From positions 124,001 through 188,000 of the forward strand of contig CAWEMO010000005.1 in NCBI GenBank assembly GCA_963810195.1: a stretch of 64,000 bases of DNA, written 5' to 3'. Origin of the DNA: Chersky-840 sp963810195. Lineage in GTDB: Bacteria > Actinomycetota > Acidimicrobiia > Acidimicrobiales > UBA8190. The notes under the pieces were generated by a model that worked only from the letters and a program-made list of their open reading frames with translations, made no database searches and was not told the DNA's origin. A program made the translations under genes and the position numbers. Positions within the stretch are counted from its first letter, which is position 1; the number at the start of each line of letters is the position of its first letter. Positions 42,177-50,417 of the stretch are shown piece after piece.

Positions 42177-42887
42177 ATGGCAACATCGAGAGGGCGCGCG
42201 GCACTGGACGACTGGTTGGCGGCAGCAGAACACTTGCTCAGTCAGGAGCGTGATCGGTGTATTTCTCCTTCGTCGGTGATCGGCACCTGGGCGGAGGCAT
42301 GGACCATGTCCCTCCGCACCTTGGCCGATGTTGAGCAGCAGCTTCCCACCATCCTCCAACGACTCGTGGACTGGCCGGGTCGCTGGATCCTCATCATCGA
42401 GGACGCCGAATGCCATCATCATTTCTGGCAGGCGCTGGCGTTTGAAGACGGCTCACTGGTGGCCGAGGTCGTGTCCAACTACTACCTGGATGGCGACGAG
42501 CTTCTCTCACCAGAAGACGCGGCCCGACTGACCCAACTTGGCTGGGAGACGCCGGACCCACCACGGCGCACCAACTGGATCACGATCCATCCGACCTACT
42601 CTCCTCCGGTGGACAAAGTGGCTCAGCGGGCAATGAGGACGCTGCGCGAAGTCTTCGGTCTTACAGAGGGCGATTTGGTGCTGTTGAAGATGTTCAGTTC
42701 GCCGATAAGGGGCGATACGCCAGCCAGCCCGGTGGTCGTTGAGGAGTCTGAGCCCGAGTCAACGGAACCGCCTGGTACGTCACGGACCTATGCCCGCCCT
42801 GATCCTGACGCTAGTTATGACGAACTGAAGGCGTGGGCAAGGAGTTTCGTCGATGCAGTCTTGGGCGATCTCGTCGAAGAGATTTGA
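42177..42887 (+). CDS. TY-Chap-like (YbjN-like chaperone fold) protein
   Basis: 236 residues, with GGGAGG six bases before the ATG. The core RWILIIEDAECHHHFWQALAF, GSLVAEVVSNYYLDGDELLS and ARLTQLGWETPDPPRRTNW matches my recollection of the TY-Chap N-terminal domain found in actinobacteria. That domain is linked to T3SS-chaperone-like folds and is sometimes encoded near type VII secretion loci. No secretion genes are nearby. The C-terminus is acidic and Pro-rich (SEPESTEPPGTSRTY). The family call is tentative. Confidence 0.6.
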   Translation: MATSRGRAALDDWLAAAEHLLSQERDRCISPSSVIGTWAEAWTMSLRTLADVEQQLPTILQRLVDWPGRWILIIEDAECHHHFWQALAFEDGSLVAEVVSNYYLDGDELLSPEDAARLTQLGWETPDPPRRTNWITIHPTYSPPVDKVAQRAMRTLREVFGLTEGDLVLLKMFSSPIRGDTPASPVVVEESEPESTEPPGTSRTYARPDPDASYDELKAWARSFVDAVLGDLVEEI

Positions 42888-42908
42888 CTCGGCTCGTAGG
42901 ATCGAGAC

Positions 42909-43202
42909 ATGGACGAGTCACTGGAAGGTTGGTACACCGACCCTTACGCACGTCACGAGGCCCGCTGGATGTCTGATGGCATACCGACTCCATTGGTTCG
43001 GGACGGAACGGTTGAGGGCCACGACCCAGCCCCAGACGAGCCGTTCAAGGCCACGCTGGTGAGACTCGGTGACGACGCTCAGCCAGATAGCGGCGCCGAC
43101 CTCCGCAGGGCGGATGACGTCGAACATGGCCCTGCGTATGATCCAAAGAAGGCTGCACGCGAGGCATGGGACGCTTACGACCAAAGCGACGCTCAGAGTT
43201 AG
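42909..43202 (+). CDS. Small DUF2510-like protein, 97 residues
   Basis: Begins MDESLEGWYTDPYARHEARWMSDGIPTPLVRDG, a short Trp-rich GWYxDPxxRHExRW motif resembling the DUF2510-type N-terminal domain of actinobacterial membrane proteins. The rest is acidic and charged, with no membrane helix. It starts 22 bp after the TY-Chap-like gene and is probably in the same operon. Its TAG stop also serves as the target repeat of the adjacent ISNCY element. Confidence 0.65.
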   Translation: MDESLEGWYTDPYARHEARWMSDGIPTPLVRDGTVEGHDPAPDEPFKATLVRLGDDAQPDSGADLRRADDVEHGPAYDPKKAAREAWDAYDQSDAQS

Positions 43203-44800
43203 CTACTTGCCCCTGAAAAAGTCGGCTGGAAATACTCGCGATCCGGACGCTGATCGATGAAGATGGCCTCGACCCGTAGGACTAGTACGGATCGAGGCCA
43301 CCGTGTTGAGAACGCTAAACGCGCAACCCACCCTGTGGGAAGCACTCCTTCCCGAGATGTGTCTGGGAATGCCCGCCGAGCTCGAGGCCGTCGACGATCT
43401 GCTCGACGATCCTGAGTTCTTCGAGCCGTTCAGAGCCCACTTCCACCGTGTGCTCGGGCGCCCGTCAGTGCCGATCGAGACCTACCTGCGGCTCATGTTC
43501 TTGAAGTACCGCTATCGGCTCGGCTTCGAGCCTCTGTGCCGCGAGGTGGCCGATTCCATCTCCTGGCAGCGCTTTTGTCGGGTCCCCCTCGGGGTGACCG
43601 TCCCGCATCCGACGACGCTGATGAAGATCACGACTCGTTGTGGCTCGGCGGCGGTCGAGGGCTTGAACGAGGCCCTTTTGGCCAAGGCCGAGGCGGCCAA
43701 GGTGCTCAAGACCAACCGAGTGCGCGCTGACACCACCGTCGTTCCGGCCGATGTCGCCTATCCGACGGACTCGGGGCTGTTGGCCAAGGGCGTGGCCAAG
43801 ATGGCCAAGGCCGTCGAGCGCCTCAAAGGTGCCGGCTTGGCACCGCGCGTGGGCGTCCGTGACCGCACCCTGCTCGTGCGGCGCCACGCCCGCTCCATCG
43901 GGGCCAACCTGCGGCGCCGCACGAACGAGGCGAAAGACGAGGTCATGGCCATCAACGCCAAGATGGCCCGCATCGCGAACGACGCCGTGCGTGAAGCCCG
44001 GCGAGTGGCCCTCAATGCCCAGCGGACTTTGCGCCGGCTCGGCGCTGCGGCCCCGCCCAAGCTGGCGAGCCTGGCGCACGACCTCGAGGTCACCGCTGAT
44101 CGGGTGGCCCAGATCGCCCGTCAGACGCGCCAGCGCCTCGCCGGCGTGGTCCCCGATGGCTCCACCCGTCTCGTCTCCCTCAATGACCCCGACGCCCGCC
44201 CTATCAGAAAGGGTCGGCTCGGCAAACCCGTCGAGTTCGGCTACAAGGCCCAGGTCCTCGACAACGAAGACGGGGTGATCCTCGACCACAACGTCGAGAT
44301 CGGCAATCCGCCCGATGCCCCGATGCTCGCACCCGCGGTCCGACGCACCTCTCAACGCGCTGGGCGTGTGCCCGAGGCGGTGACGGCCGACCGTGGCTAT
44401 GGAGAAGCCGTGGTCGAAGACGAACTCAAGGAGATGGGCGTGAACGACGTCGTGCTCCCGACCAAAGGCAAACCGAACGCCGCTCGGCGGATCGTCGAGG
44501 GCCAAGCCAACTTCCAAGATCTCGTCCGGTGGCGAACCGGGAGCGAAGGACGGATCAGCTGTCTCAAACGTGACTTTGGCTGGGGTCGCACACGGATCCA
44601 CGGGATCGAAGGTGCCCGCACCTGGTGCGGCCACGGCGTGTTCAACCACAACCTGGTCAAGATTGCCGGACTGATGGCCACCAATCCGTGATCGGGATCA
44701 GAAAATCGGTTATCGCCGGTGGTTCGACCCGAAACCCGACCGTCCGATGACGAGGGCGGCCCTCGTTCTCGCTCAAGTCGGGTTTTTCAGGGGCAAGTAG
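43203..44800. mobile_element. ISNCY-like insertion sequence
   Basis: Terminal inverted repeats are perfect over CTACTTGCCCCTGAAAAA at the left and its complement at the right end. TAG is found beside each end (43200-43202 and 44802-44804), consistent with a short target duplication. An IS630 copy has inserted directly against the right end. Confidence 0.8.
43303..44691 (+). CDS. ISNCY-like transposase (DUF772-containing)
   Basis: 462 residues. The N-terminal VPIETYLRLMFLKYRYRLGF then EPLCREVADSISWQRFCRV is the DUF772 region. RADTTVVPADVAYPTDSGLL holds the first catalytic Asp. GYKAQVLDNEDGVILDHNV, VTADRGYG and RISCLKRDFGWGRTRIHGIEGA give the later DDE residues. The central 100 residues are basic and helical. 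The gene is intact and the element looks complete. Confidence 0.85.
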   Translation: MLRTLNAQPTLWEALLPEMCLGMPAELEAVDDLLDDPEFFEPFRAHFHRVLGRPSVPIETYLRLMFLKYRYRLGFEPLCREVADSISWQRFCRVPLGVTVPHPTTLMKITTRCGSAAVEGLNEALLAKAEAAKVLKTNRVRADTTVVPADVAYPTDSGLLAKGVAKMAKAVERLKGAGLAPRVGVRDRTLLVRRHARSIGANLRRRTNEAKDEVMAINAKMARIANDAVREARRVALNAQRTLRRLGAAAPPKLASLAHDLEVTADRVAQIARQTRQRLAGVVPDGSTRLVSLNDPDARPIRKGRLGKPVEFGYKAQVLDNEDGVILDHNVEIGNPPDAPMLAPAVRRTSQRAGRVPEAVTADRGYGEAVVEDELKEMGVNDVVLPTKGKPNAARRIVEGQANFQDLVRWRTGSEGRISCLKRDFGWGRTRIHGIEGARTWCGHGVFNHNLVKIAGLMATNP

Positions 44801-44801
44801 C

Positions 44802-45964
44802 TAGTGCGGTGACATTCAAATAGCGCGCGATTGCTTAACGGCCTCAAGGGCGACCCGTCCACGGCGCACCTTGGTGATGATCTGTTTGGCCGTCTTGGTC
44901 CAGATGAACGGTGTGGGGTCTTCATTGTTGAGGTCGATATAGCCCTCGATCGCCTCGACGAGCTCGGGGACACTGCCGAAGCTTCCGCGCCGGATCCGCT
45001 TGGTCGTGATATCGCCGAACCACCGTTCGATCATGTTCAACCAGGAAGAGCTCGTCGGTGTGAAGTGAAAGTGGAAGCGCTGGTGCTTCTCGAGCCAGGC
45101 GACCACATCAGGATGCTTGTGGGTGCCGTAGTTGTCGAGGATGACGTGGACCTCTTTGCCCCTGGGAACCTCGCGGTTGATCAAGCGCAAGAACGCCAGG
45201 AACTCCTCGTGGCGGTGGCGGGCGAAGCACCGACCGATGAGCTCACCGGTTAGGACATTGAGGGCGGCGAACAATGTGGTGGTGCCGTGACGCTTGTAGT
45301 CATGGGTGATCGTCCCTGAGCGCCCCTGCTTCATCGGCAGGCTCGGCTGGGTGCGGTCCAGGGCCTGGATTTGGGATTTCTCGTCGAAGCTGAACACGAT
45401 GGCGCCGTCGGGTGGGTTCATATAGAGGCCCACCACGTCGATCAGCTTGGACTCGAAGTTCGGGTCGTTCGAGACTTTGAAGGTCTTGACCAGGTGAGGT
45501 TTGATGCCTCGCGCCTTCCACTCCCGCTGGACCGTCGTTCGTGACAACCCACAGTGTTCGGCCATGGTGCGGTTCGACCAGTGGGTGGCGTCAGGAGGTG
45601 TCGTGTGCAAGGTGTCGTTGATCATCAGATCGATCTGTTCCTGGCTGATGACCGGCTTTCGTCCCCGGCCTTCGTGCACCTCGCCCACCCAGTCGATCCC
45701 GTCGGTTTCGAAGTGGCTCCGCCATTGAAGGACCGTCGACCGCGACACCCCGAGCATCTCGGCGATCTTCGTGTTTGCCACACCATCTCCGGCCATCAAC
45801 AGGCCTTTGGCCTCGCGCACGACACGGTGGGGTAACGAGACGCTCCCCGTTATGTCTTCGAGTGACGCTCGTTCCTTCTTGGTGAGGCGCAGCGGTGGAG
45901 CAGGTGGGCGGGCCATCGGCACACCCTATACCTAGTGCGCGTCTATTTACGTGTCATGACACTA
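44802..45964. mobile_element. IS630-family element, copy A
   Basis: 1,163 bp including TA at each end, the target of IS630/Tc1 elements. Ends are imperfect inverted repeats (CTAGTGCGGTGACA..AAATAG versus CTAGTGTCATGACA..AAATAG). It is a near-identical, inverted copy of 59026-60188. Confidence 0.9.
44816..45922 (-). CDS. IS630-family transposase (copy A)
   Basis: 368 residues. HTH region: AKGLLMAGDGVANTKIAEML with SRSTVLQWRSHFETDG. DDE core: IVFSFDEKSQIQALDRTQPS, VHVILDNYGTHKHPDVVAWL and SSSWLNMIERWFGDIT. It differs from copy B by at least one residue (LPHRVVREAKG here, LPHRAVREAKG there), from one base change. The gene is complete. Confidence 0.92.
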   Translation of the reverse strand: MPMARPPAPPLRLTKKERASLEDITGSVSLPHRVVREAKGLLMAGDGVANTKIAEMLGVSRSTVLQWRSHFETDGIDWVGEVHEGRGRKPVISQEQIDLMINDTLHTTPPDATHWSNRTMAEHCGLSRTTVQREWKARGIKPHLVKTFKVSNDPNFESKLIDVVGLYMNPPDGAIVFSFDEKSQIQALDRTQPSLPMKQGRSGTITHDYKRHGTTTLFAALNVLTGELIGRCFARHRHEEFLAFLRLINREVPRGKEVHVILDNYGTHKHPDVVAWLEKHQRFHFHFTPTSSSWLNMIERWFGDITTKRIRRGSFGSVPELVEAIEGYIDLNNEDPTPFIWTKTAKQIITKVRRGRVALEAVKQSRAI

Positions 45965-46138
45965 GAACGCCCCTTCTTCGCCTGCAGACCCTTCACAAGT
46001 TCACCGAGATCGATACCGAGCGCCTTCGCCAACCGGGCCATGAAGTCCAGGCTCGGATTGCGCCTCCCGGCTTCCAAGCTGGCGATCTTAGTGCTGAGTT
46101 CCACAAAGTTGACGATGGGATCAAGGTCAGAACGTATG
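45965..46138 (-). pseudogene. Degenerate XRE-type regulator
   Basis: The frame has SLEAGRRNPSLDFMARLAKA then LGIDLGELVKGLQ, the second half of a Cro/C1-type HTH domain. The expected first helices are absent or in other frames, and IS630 copy A is inserted against the 3' end. It is probably a dead regulator that once controlled neighbouring genes. Confidence 0.5.
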
Positions 46139-46183
46139 TACCATGATTGGAGTTTCGTCGCCGGGCGGGAGGCGTAAAGGACC

Positions 46184-47107
46184 ATCAGTGATGTTTCTCA
46201 GGGGCCGGGATGGTGGCTCGCGTCGGACGGAAAGTGGTACTCGCCCGAGCTACACCCGAACTATGTACCACCACCACCACCGGGCTCGTGGCAAGCATCT
46301 GATGGCAAGTGGTACCCAGCCGAACTGCATCCAAACTACATTCGACTCCCTCCTCCACCGACAGCGTCGGTCCCGACCCAGCAGGTTGCAGCGATCCCTC
46401 CCACGGCGGCCGTACCTCCCGAGACCGCGCCACCCACTTCGCTGGCTGCAACTGGAGGCGCCTCAATAGCGCGGCGCTTTGCAAAACGGTGGTCCGCCTT
46501 GGCTGCCGTCGGTGCTGTAGTCATCGTCATTATCGCTGCACTGGCTTTCGGTGGTGGTAAACAGCCTTCCAACACAAGTGCCCTACATCCAAGAACCGGG
46601 GCTGCCGGGAGTGCGGAAACCACCGGGACGGTGCCTGTAGCACCATCGACTACCGTTCCCACAACCACTGTTCCGCCAACCACTCCTCCCACACCTCATG
46701 TTGGAGCCACGCTGAACCTCACGGATCAGGTCGGAGGAACTTCGGAGGTGCAGCTTCTCCAAGTAATCGACCCCGCGCAGGGTGCTAACCAGTTCAACAT
46801 GCCAACCGCTGGTACACGGTTTGTTGCGACGCTGTTGAAGATAACGAATACCTCGGCAACTGTCCTCGATGAAAGTGCAGACAACGACACCAATGTTGTC
46901 GGTTCAAATAATGAGATTTATACGGCATATATCTCCCAGGTGTCGGAGTGCACCGACTTCTCAAATAGCTCGGTTCATCTCAACACTGGCGAAAGCTCGA
47001 CTGGATGCGTCACTTTTGAAGTCCCGTTTGGAGTCAGTGTAGTGAAAGTTAGGTATATACCGTCGTCCGGTTTTGCAAGCGACATTGGCGAGTGGATCAA
47101 TCCGTAG
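46184..47107 (+). CDS. SDVSQG-motif membrane protein with DUF4352-like domain, apparent ATC start
   Basis: About 307 residues. The first codons read ATC then SDVSQGPGWWLASDGKWYSP. Two paralogues in the window start with ATG at exactly this point, a stop lies in frame just upstream, and GGGAGG is 11 bases before the ATC, as in the 47195 gene (12). The GWW...DGKWYxPEL motif occurs twice, followed by a Pro-rich linker, one membrane helix (LAAVGAVVIVIIAALAFGGG), a Thr/Pro stalk and a DUF4352-like Ig-fold domain (LNLTDQVGG...TRFVATLLKITNTSATVLDE). It is probably an anchored extracellular lipoprotein-like sensor. TTG 46499 is the fallback start. Confidence 0.65.
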   Translation: MSDVSQGPGWWLASDGKWYSPELHPNYVPPPPPGSWQASDGKWYPAELHPNYIRLPPPPTASVPTQQVAAIPPTAAVPPETAPPTSLAATGGASIARRFAKRWSALAAVGAVVIVIIAALAFGGGKQPSNTSALHPRTGAAGSAETTGTVPVAPSTTVPTTTVPPTTPPTPHVGATLNLTDQVGGTSEVQLLQVIDPAQGANQFNMPTAGTRFVATLLKITNTSATVLDESADNDTNVVGSNNEIYTAYISQVSECTDFSNSSVHLNTGESSTGCVTFEVPFGVSVVKVRYIPSSGFASDIGEWINP

Positions 47108-47194
47108 AATCAATGCGCTCTGACCGCTGAGTTCCATCTCGGAAGACCGTCTTGCTTGTGGTCACCATTTTCCAAAGGGAGGTTAGCCGCAGCC

Positions 47195-47779
47195 ATGAGT
47201 GACGTTTCGCAGGGTCGTACGTGGTGGCAGGCTTCAGACGGCAAGTGGTATCCACCCGAGCAACAGCCAGACTACGGCCGCGGCGCGAAGGCCCAGCACG
47301 AGCCGCCACAAGGTCGGTCACAGCCTAAGACCGCACCTCAAGCTGTAGTGACGGCTGCGAGTACGTCCGCCATCAATCCACCAGCAGATTGGTACGACAA
47401 TCCCCTCGGCGATGGTCTGCGCTACTGGGACGGTGTCGCTTGGACCCAACACATCGCTCGCCTGCAACATGCGACAACGCAGTCACACCTTCTGGTCGGT
47501 CCCTCCCATGACCCTACAAATCTCCTCAATAACAGTGGCGTCGAGGATTATGTAGGACCGTCGGCTGATCAAGGAGCCAATAATGCCTGGATCAATGATC
47601 CAGGCCTTGTCCCAGCGATCCTCCAGAAAGAAACATGGAATCACTATCGCGATTTTCAGCGCGATCGGTCTCCTGGCCGTTGCGATCACATTTCTGTTGG
47701 TGAGACAACATCACATACCTACATCAGCGCTTGGTATCAGACATTCAATAGCACCAAGCGTGGCCCATGCTCAAAGTGA
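47195..47779 (+). CDS. SDVSQG/DUF2510 protein, likely N-terminal half of a split membrane protein
   Basis: GGGAGG lies 12 bases before ATG 47195. SDVSQGRTWWQASDGKWYPP then a linker lead to ADWYDNPLGDGLRYWDGVAWTQHI, a DUF2510-type motif. After about residue 129 the sequence loses character, while a membrane protein begins in the +1 frame at 47583. Either a frameshift separates the halves of one protein, or the last 65 residues here are genuine and the second ORF is separate. Confidence 0.55.
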   Translation: MSDVSQGRTWWQASDGKWYPPEQQPDYGRGAKAQHEPPQGRSQPKTAPQAVVTAASTSAINPPADWYDNPLGDGLRYWDGVAWTQHIARLQHATTQSHLLVGPSHDPTNLLNNSGVEDYVGPSADQGANNAWINDPGLVPAILQKETWNHYRDFQRDRSPGRCDHISVGETTSHTYISAWYQTFNSTKRGPCSK

Positions 47780-48143
47780 GCAGGCGCTCGTGGGAGCATG
47801 GTGGACCAACATAGGTAAGCCGGTAGTTAACGGCATCACAGCAAGCCTCGATATCATCTCGGAAGCTGCCAACGCTCAAGATGTCCCCGCAGTAGGATCA
47901 TCATGTCAACAGTTGCATGATTTGGTCTCGACGGCTCAAACCTATCCTCCCGTTCCAGTTGCTGACTTCGAAGCGAGTTGGTCAAGAGCGTTGAACAACT
48001 TTGCAAATGCTGCCGGTGACTGTGTAAGCGCCGCTACCGAAAGTGATACCAGTCTCTACCAAAAGGCAGCGAGCGAACTTCAGGGAGCGCACAGCGCAAT
48101 GACGGTCTTCTATAGCCAGATCACTTCTGAAATCGCGAGTTGA
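47583..48143 (+). CDS. Membrane protein, likely C-terminal half of the split 47195 gene
   Basis: 186 residues: basic start (SQRSSRKKHGITIAIFSAIG), one membrane helix (ITIAIFSAIGLLAVAITFLL) and an external helical domain with two Cys (SSCQQLHDLV, AAGDCVSA). AAGGAG is six bases before the ATG, so independent translation is possible. The domain order (soluble N-terminal motif, then membrane helix, then external domain) matches its SDVSQG paralogues, which favours an original single gene. Confidence 0.6.
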   Translation: MPGSMIQALSQRSSRKKHGITIAIFSAIGLLAVAITFLLVRQHHIPTSALGIRHSIAPSVAHAQSEQALVGAWWTNIGKPVVNGITASLDIISEAANAQDVPAVGSSCQQLHDLVSTAQTYPPVPVADFEASWSRALNNFANAAGDCVSAATESDTSLYQKAASELQGAHSAMTVFYSQITSEIAS

Positions 48144-48229
48144 TTATTAAGAGTCACAGGCTCAAGTACGGTCGTGCGAGAACCTTGAGATGCCCAGAGC
48201 CATCTACTGGCGCTGGGATCCGAGATATC

Positions 48230-48886
48230 CTACTGCCGAGTCAGCAGCACAGCCCTCACGGTCGAGGCGTGCCAGCGCGTACCACCGTGCCCAGTAGGCA
48301 CTCCATCGTCGTTCAAGCCGTCCGCAATAGCCTGAAGTGATCGCCCCTCCTCACGTTCCTCCATCATGCGCCCGACCACGTCCTCACCAACCGACAACGG
48401 ACGACCCAGCCGAGCCCCTTGCCGCTTCTTCACGGCTAAGGCGTCCTTGGTCCTCTGCCCGATGAGTCGCCGTTCAAACTGAGCGAATATGGCCATGACG
48501 TTGGCGATCATCTCGCCTGACGGCGTGGTGGTATCGACGCCGAGGTCGAGGATCACGAGCGCCCAGCCCTCCTTCCGTGCCCTCTCCATCAAGGAGGCGA
48601 AGTCGAGGAGGGACCGGGACAGCCGGTCGAGCTTGGCGACCACGAGGGCATCGGCCTGGTGAGTCCTGACGGCCTCCAAGGCCTTGGCGAGGGCCGGGCG
48701 GCCTGTGAGCGACTTCCCGCTGACGCCACCGTCCTCGTAGATCTCGACTAGGTCCCAGCCTCGGCGGGCACACTCGGCCTCCACGAGGCCCCTCTGGGCT
48801 TTCAGACCGAGCCCTGAGGCTGCCTGCTCGTCCGTGGACACACGGCCGTAGGCGACCACTCGCTCGGTCTTAGCCCGCGCATTCAC
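48230..48886 (-). CDS. Serine recombinase (resolvase/invertase family)
   Basis: 218 residues. Catalytic region: VVAYGRVSTDEQAASGLGL (nucleophile Ser in GRVST), with YEDGGVSGKSLTGRPAL, VAKLDRLSRSLLDFASLMERA and ANVMAIFAQFERRLIGQRTK as standard blocks. A short C-terminal HTH follows (SLQAIADGLNDDGVPTGHGG then WHASTVRAVL). The size fits small resolvases. Direct repeats lie in its upstream region. Confidence 0.9.
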   Translation of the reverse strand: MNARAKTERVVAYGRVSTDEQAASGLGLKAQRGLVEAECARRGWDLVEIYEDGGVSGKSLTGRPALAKALEAVRTHQADALVVAKLDRLSRSLLDFASLMERARKEGWALVILDLGVDTTTPSGEMIANVMAIFAQFERRLIGQRTKDALAVKKRQGARLGRPLSVGEDVVGRMMEEREEGRSLQAIADGLNDDGVPTGHGGTRWHASTVRAVLLTRQ

Positions 48887-48910
48887 AGCCCAAGATCATA
48901 CACTCAACGA

Positions 48911-48943
48911 GCGTTTCGTGTATGCCGACCGTTTCGTGAATGG
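48911..48943. repeat. Direct repeats upstream of the serine recombinase
   Basis: Two copies of CGTTTCGTG(T/A)ATG spaced by 18 bp lie just upstream of the recombinase start. They could be an autoregulatory operator or part of its recombination site. Confidence 0.5.
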
Positions 48944-48953
48944 CACGAGGTGC

Positions 48954-49166
48954 TCACGGAGCGTGATCCGGGCTCTGGGGCTCCTCTCCGAGGGCAGCTT
49001 CCCATCCGGCCAGGACGCCTTGAAGACGACGCAGGAGGGCGACCTCACGAGGTAGGGAGGCTTCGATGTTCCCGGCCTCGATGGCTGTCAGGAGGCGTCT
49101 GAGCGCGTCCGCGGCCTCCTGGACGGTCCTTTTGGTCGGAGGACGAGCGGACGCCACGAACACCAT
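48954..49166 (-). CDS. Small hypothetical protein upstream of the recombinase
   Basis: About 70 residues: VFVASARPPTKRTVQEAADA then a helical body (LRRLLTAIEAGNIEASLPRE) ending GEEPQSPDHAP. The helical pattern and stop position look natural. It is co-oriented with the serine recombinase and may be a regulator or partner; no family recognised. Confidence 0.5.
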   Translation of the reverse strand: MVFVASARPPTKRTVQEAADALRRLLTAIEAGNIEASLPREVALLRRLQGVLAGWEAALGEEPQSPDHAP

Positions 49167-49309
49167 CCTTGAACGAAGCCCGGACACAATGGTGGATTCG
49201 TTATAGGTCGCGTGGGCGATGATGTGCCTGTAAGTGCTTCATCCGCATCGCGAAATCTCAGTCCTACGACTTCCGACCGGCCACGAGGTCTCCGGATAGC
49301 CTCTGGCAT

Positions 49310-49774
49310 GTGAAAGCGCCCACGTTCCCAAGAGTTCTGGTCTTTCTGGGATTCCTTCTGGTCGGTGTCGGTGATCTGCCGATGCTGACATACGGATCCA
49401 TATCGACAACGGACCAGGACTTCTTTTGGGTCGTCACAGCGGTCGGCTTCGCAGTGCTCGCTTGGGCCTCTTGGGCATGGTTGTCAGCCTTGACGAAGCA
49501 GCGCGGTGACGTGTCGAGGATGCGACCAGTACTCCGGCTTTTCGCGTTGGCATGCTTGCTGCTTGGAATCGCCTACCTCGGGTTGATCAATGAGGTCGTC
49601 CACATTTACCGACAGGGGCACCACTACGGCCTCAGATATGAGGCCATCAGCGATTTCCTGTCCATTCTCGGATTCTGTCTGGCCGCATTGGGATTCTGGA
49701 CGGCAGCTGGACTCGTGGAGGCCGGGTCATCCCTCGCGGCCGAATCCCGTGAAGTGGAGCCGACCATCCAATAG
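49310..49774 (+). CDS. Four-helix membrane protein, 154 residues
   Basis: GTG start. Four hydrophobic segments: VLVFLGFLLVGVGDLPML, FFWVVTAVGFAVLAWASWAW, LFALACLLLGIAYLGLI and ISDFLSILGFCLAALGFWT. A charged C-terminus follows. No functional motif is visible. Confidence 0.65.
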   Translation: MKAPTFPRVLVFLGFLLVGVGDLPMLTYGSISTTDQDFFWVVTAVGFAVLAWASWAWLSALTKQRGDVSRMRPVLRLFALACLLLGIAYLGLINEVVHIYRQGHHYGLRYEAISDFLSILGFCLAALGFWTAAGLVEAGSSLAAESREVEPTIQ

Positions 49775-50220
49775 TTGTTGCAGTAACACTTGCCAGGTGC
49801 GGTACTCACGATTAGTCGATACCGCAGGGATAATGGATTGTGGGAGGTCGCCCAATGCGGGCATTAGTAACGCAAGGGTGGACTCTTGTCACGGCGCGGA
49901 AAACGGCAGATAATGCGCTTTGTCCAGACGACCCGAATGGGCCTGAAGAAACAAGAGGCGACATGCCCCGAGCCTCGTGCTCGGGACTGTCGTATCACGA
50001 GTCCTTCGGACCCTCGTGGATCCTAAAGGAACAAGAGGAACGTCAACACCCAAGTCAAAGGCACGCGGGCCGCACCACTGACACGCGTCCGACGGTGGGT
50101 CATCGGTGGTGGTGTCTCGCCGAGGATGTGGCTGGTTATGCCGTGGGCGCTGACGTGAATACCAATCAGACTGAAGAAGGCTCGTTGGTGGAGGTCCACC
50201 GCTGAGAGGTTGGATCTCAC
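49775..50220. other. Gap with no convincing gene, left side of IS110
   Basis: A short inverted repeat GCGGTA..TACCGC near 49,810-49,835 is the only structure noted. The rest looks like degraded sequence. Confidence 0.4.
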
Positions 50221-50417
50221 TACCGTCGGGCACACCGAGGTCTTGGCCTGACTTTCTGGCAGCGGGAACACGTTGTCGTGTCGACTGGGTCTCGGACCAT
50301 AGAACGGCGCGCCCCGTTCCAGAGGGGTGATGGACCACCCTGTTAGAGCAGGGCGGAGATCACCGTCACCTCCTTCACGGGACGGCCGCGCCACCCCTTG
50401 ACTTAAGGAGAGAAGGG
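50221..50417 (+). ncRNA. Candidate bridge RNA region of the IS110 element
   Basis: IS110-group elements encode a structured RNA in the non-coding end upstream of the recombinase gene that pairs with target and donor DNA. This 200-bp stretch directly before the IS110 gene has several potential hairpins, for example AACGGCG..CGCCCCGTT-type pairings near 50,300 and ACCACCCTG..CAGGGCGG near 50,334. I cannot fold it here. This is position- and family-based inference. Confidence 0.35.
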
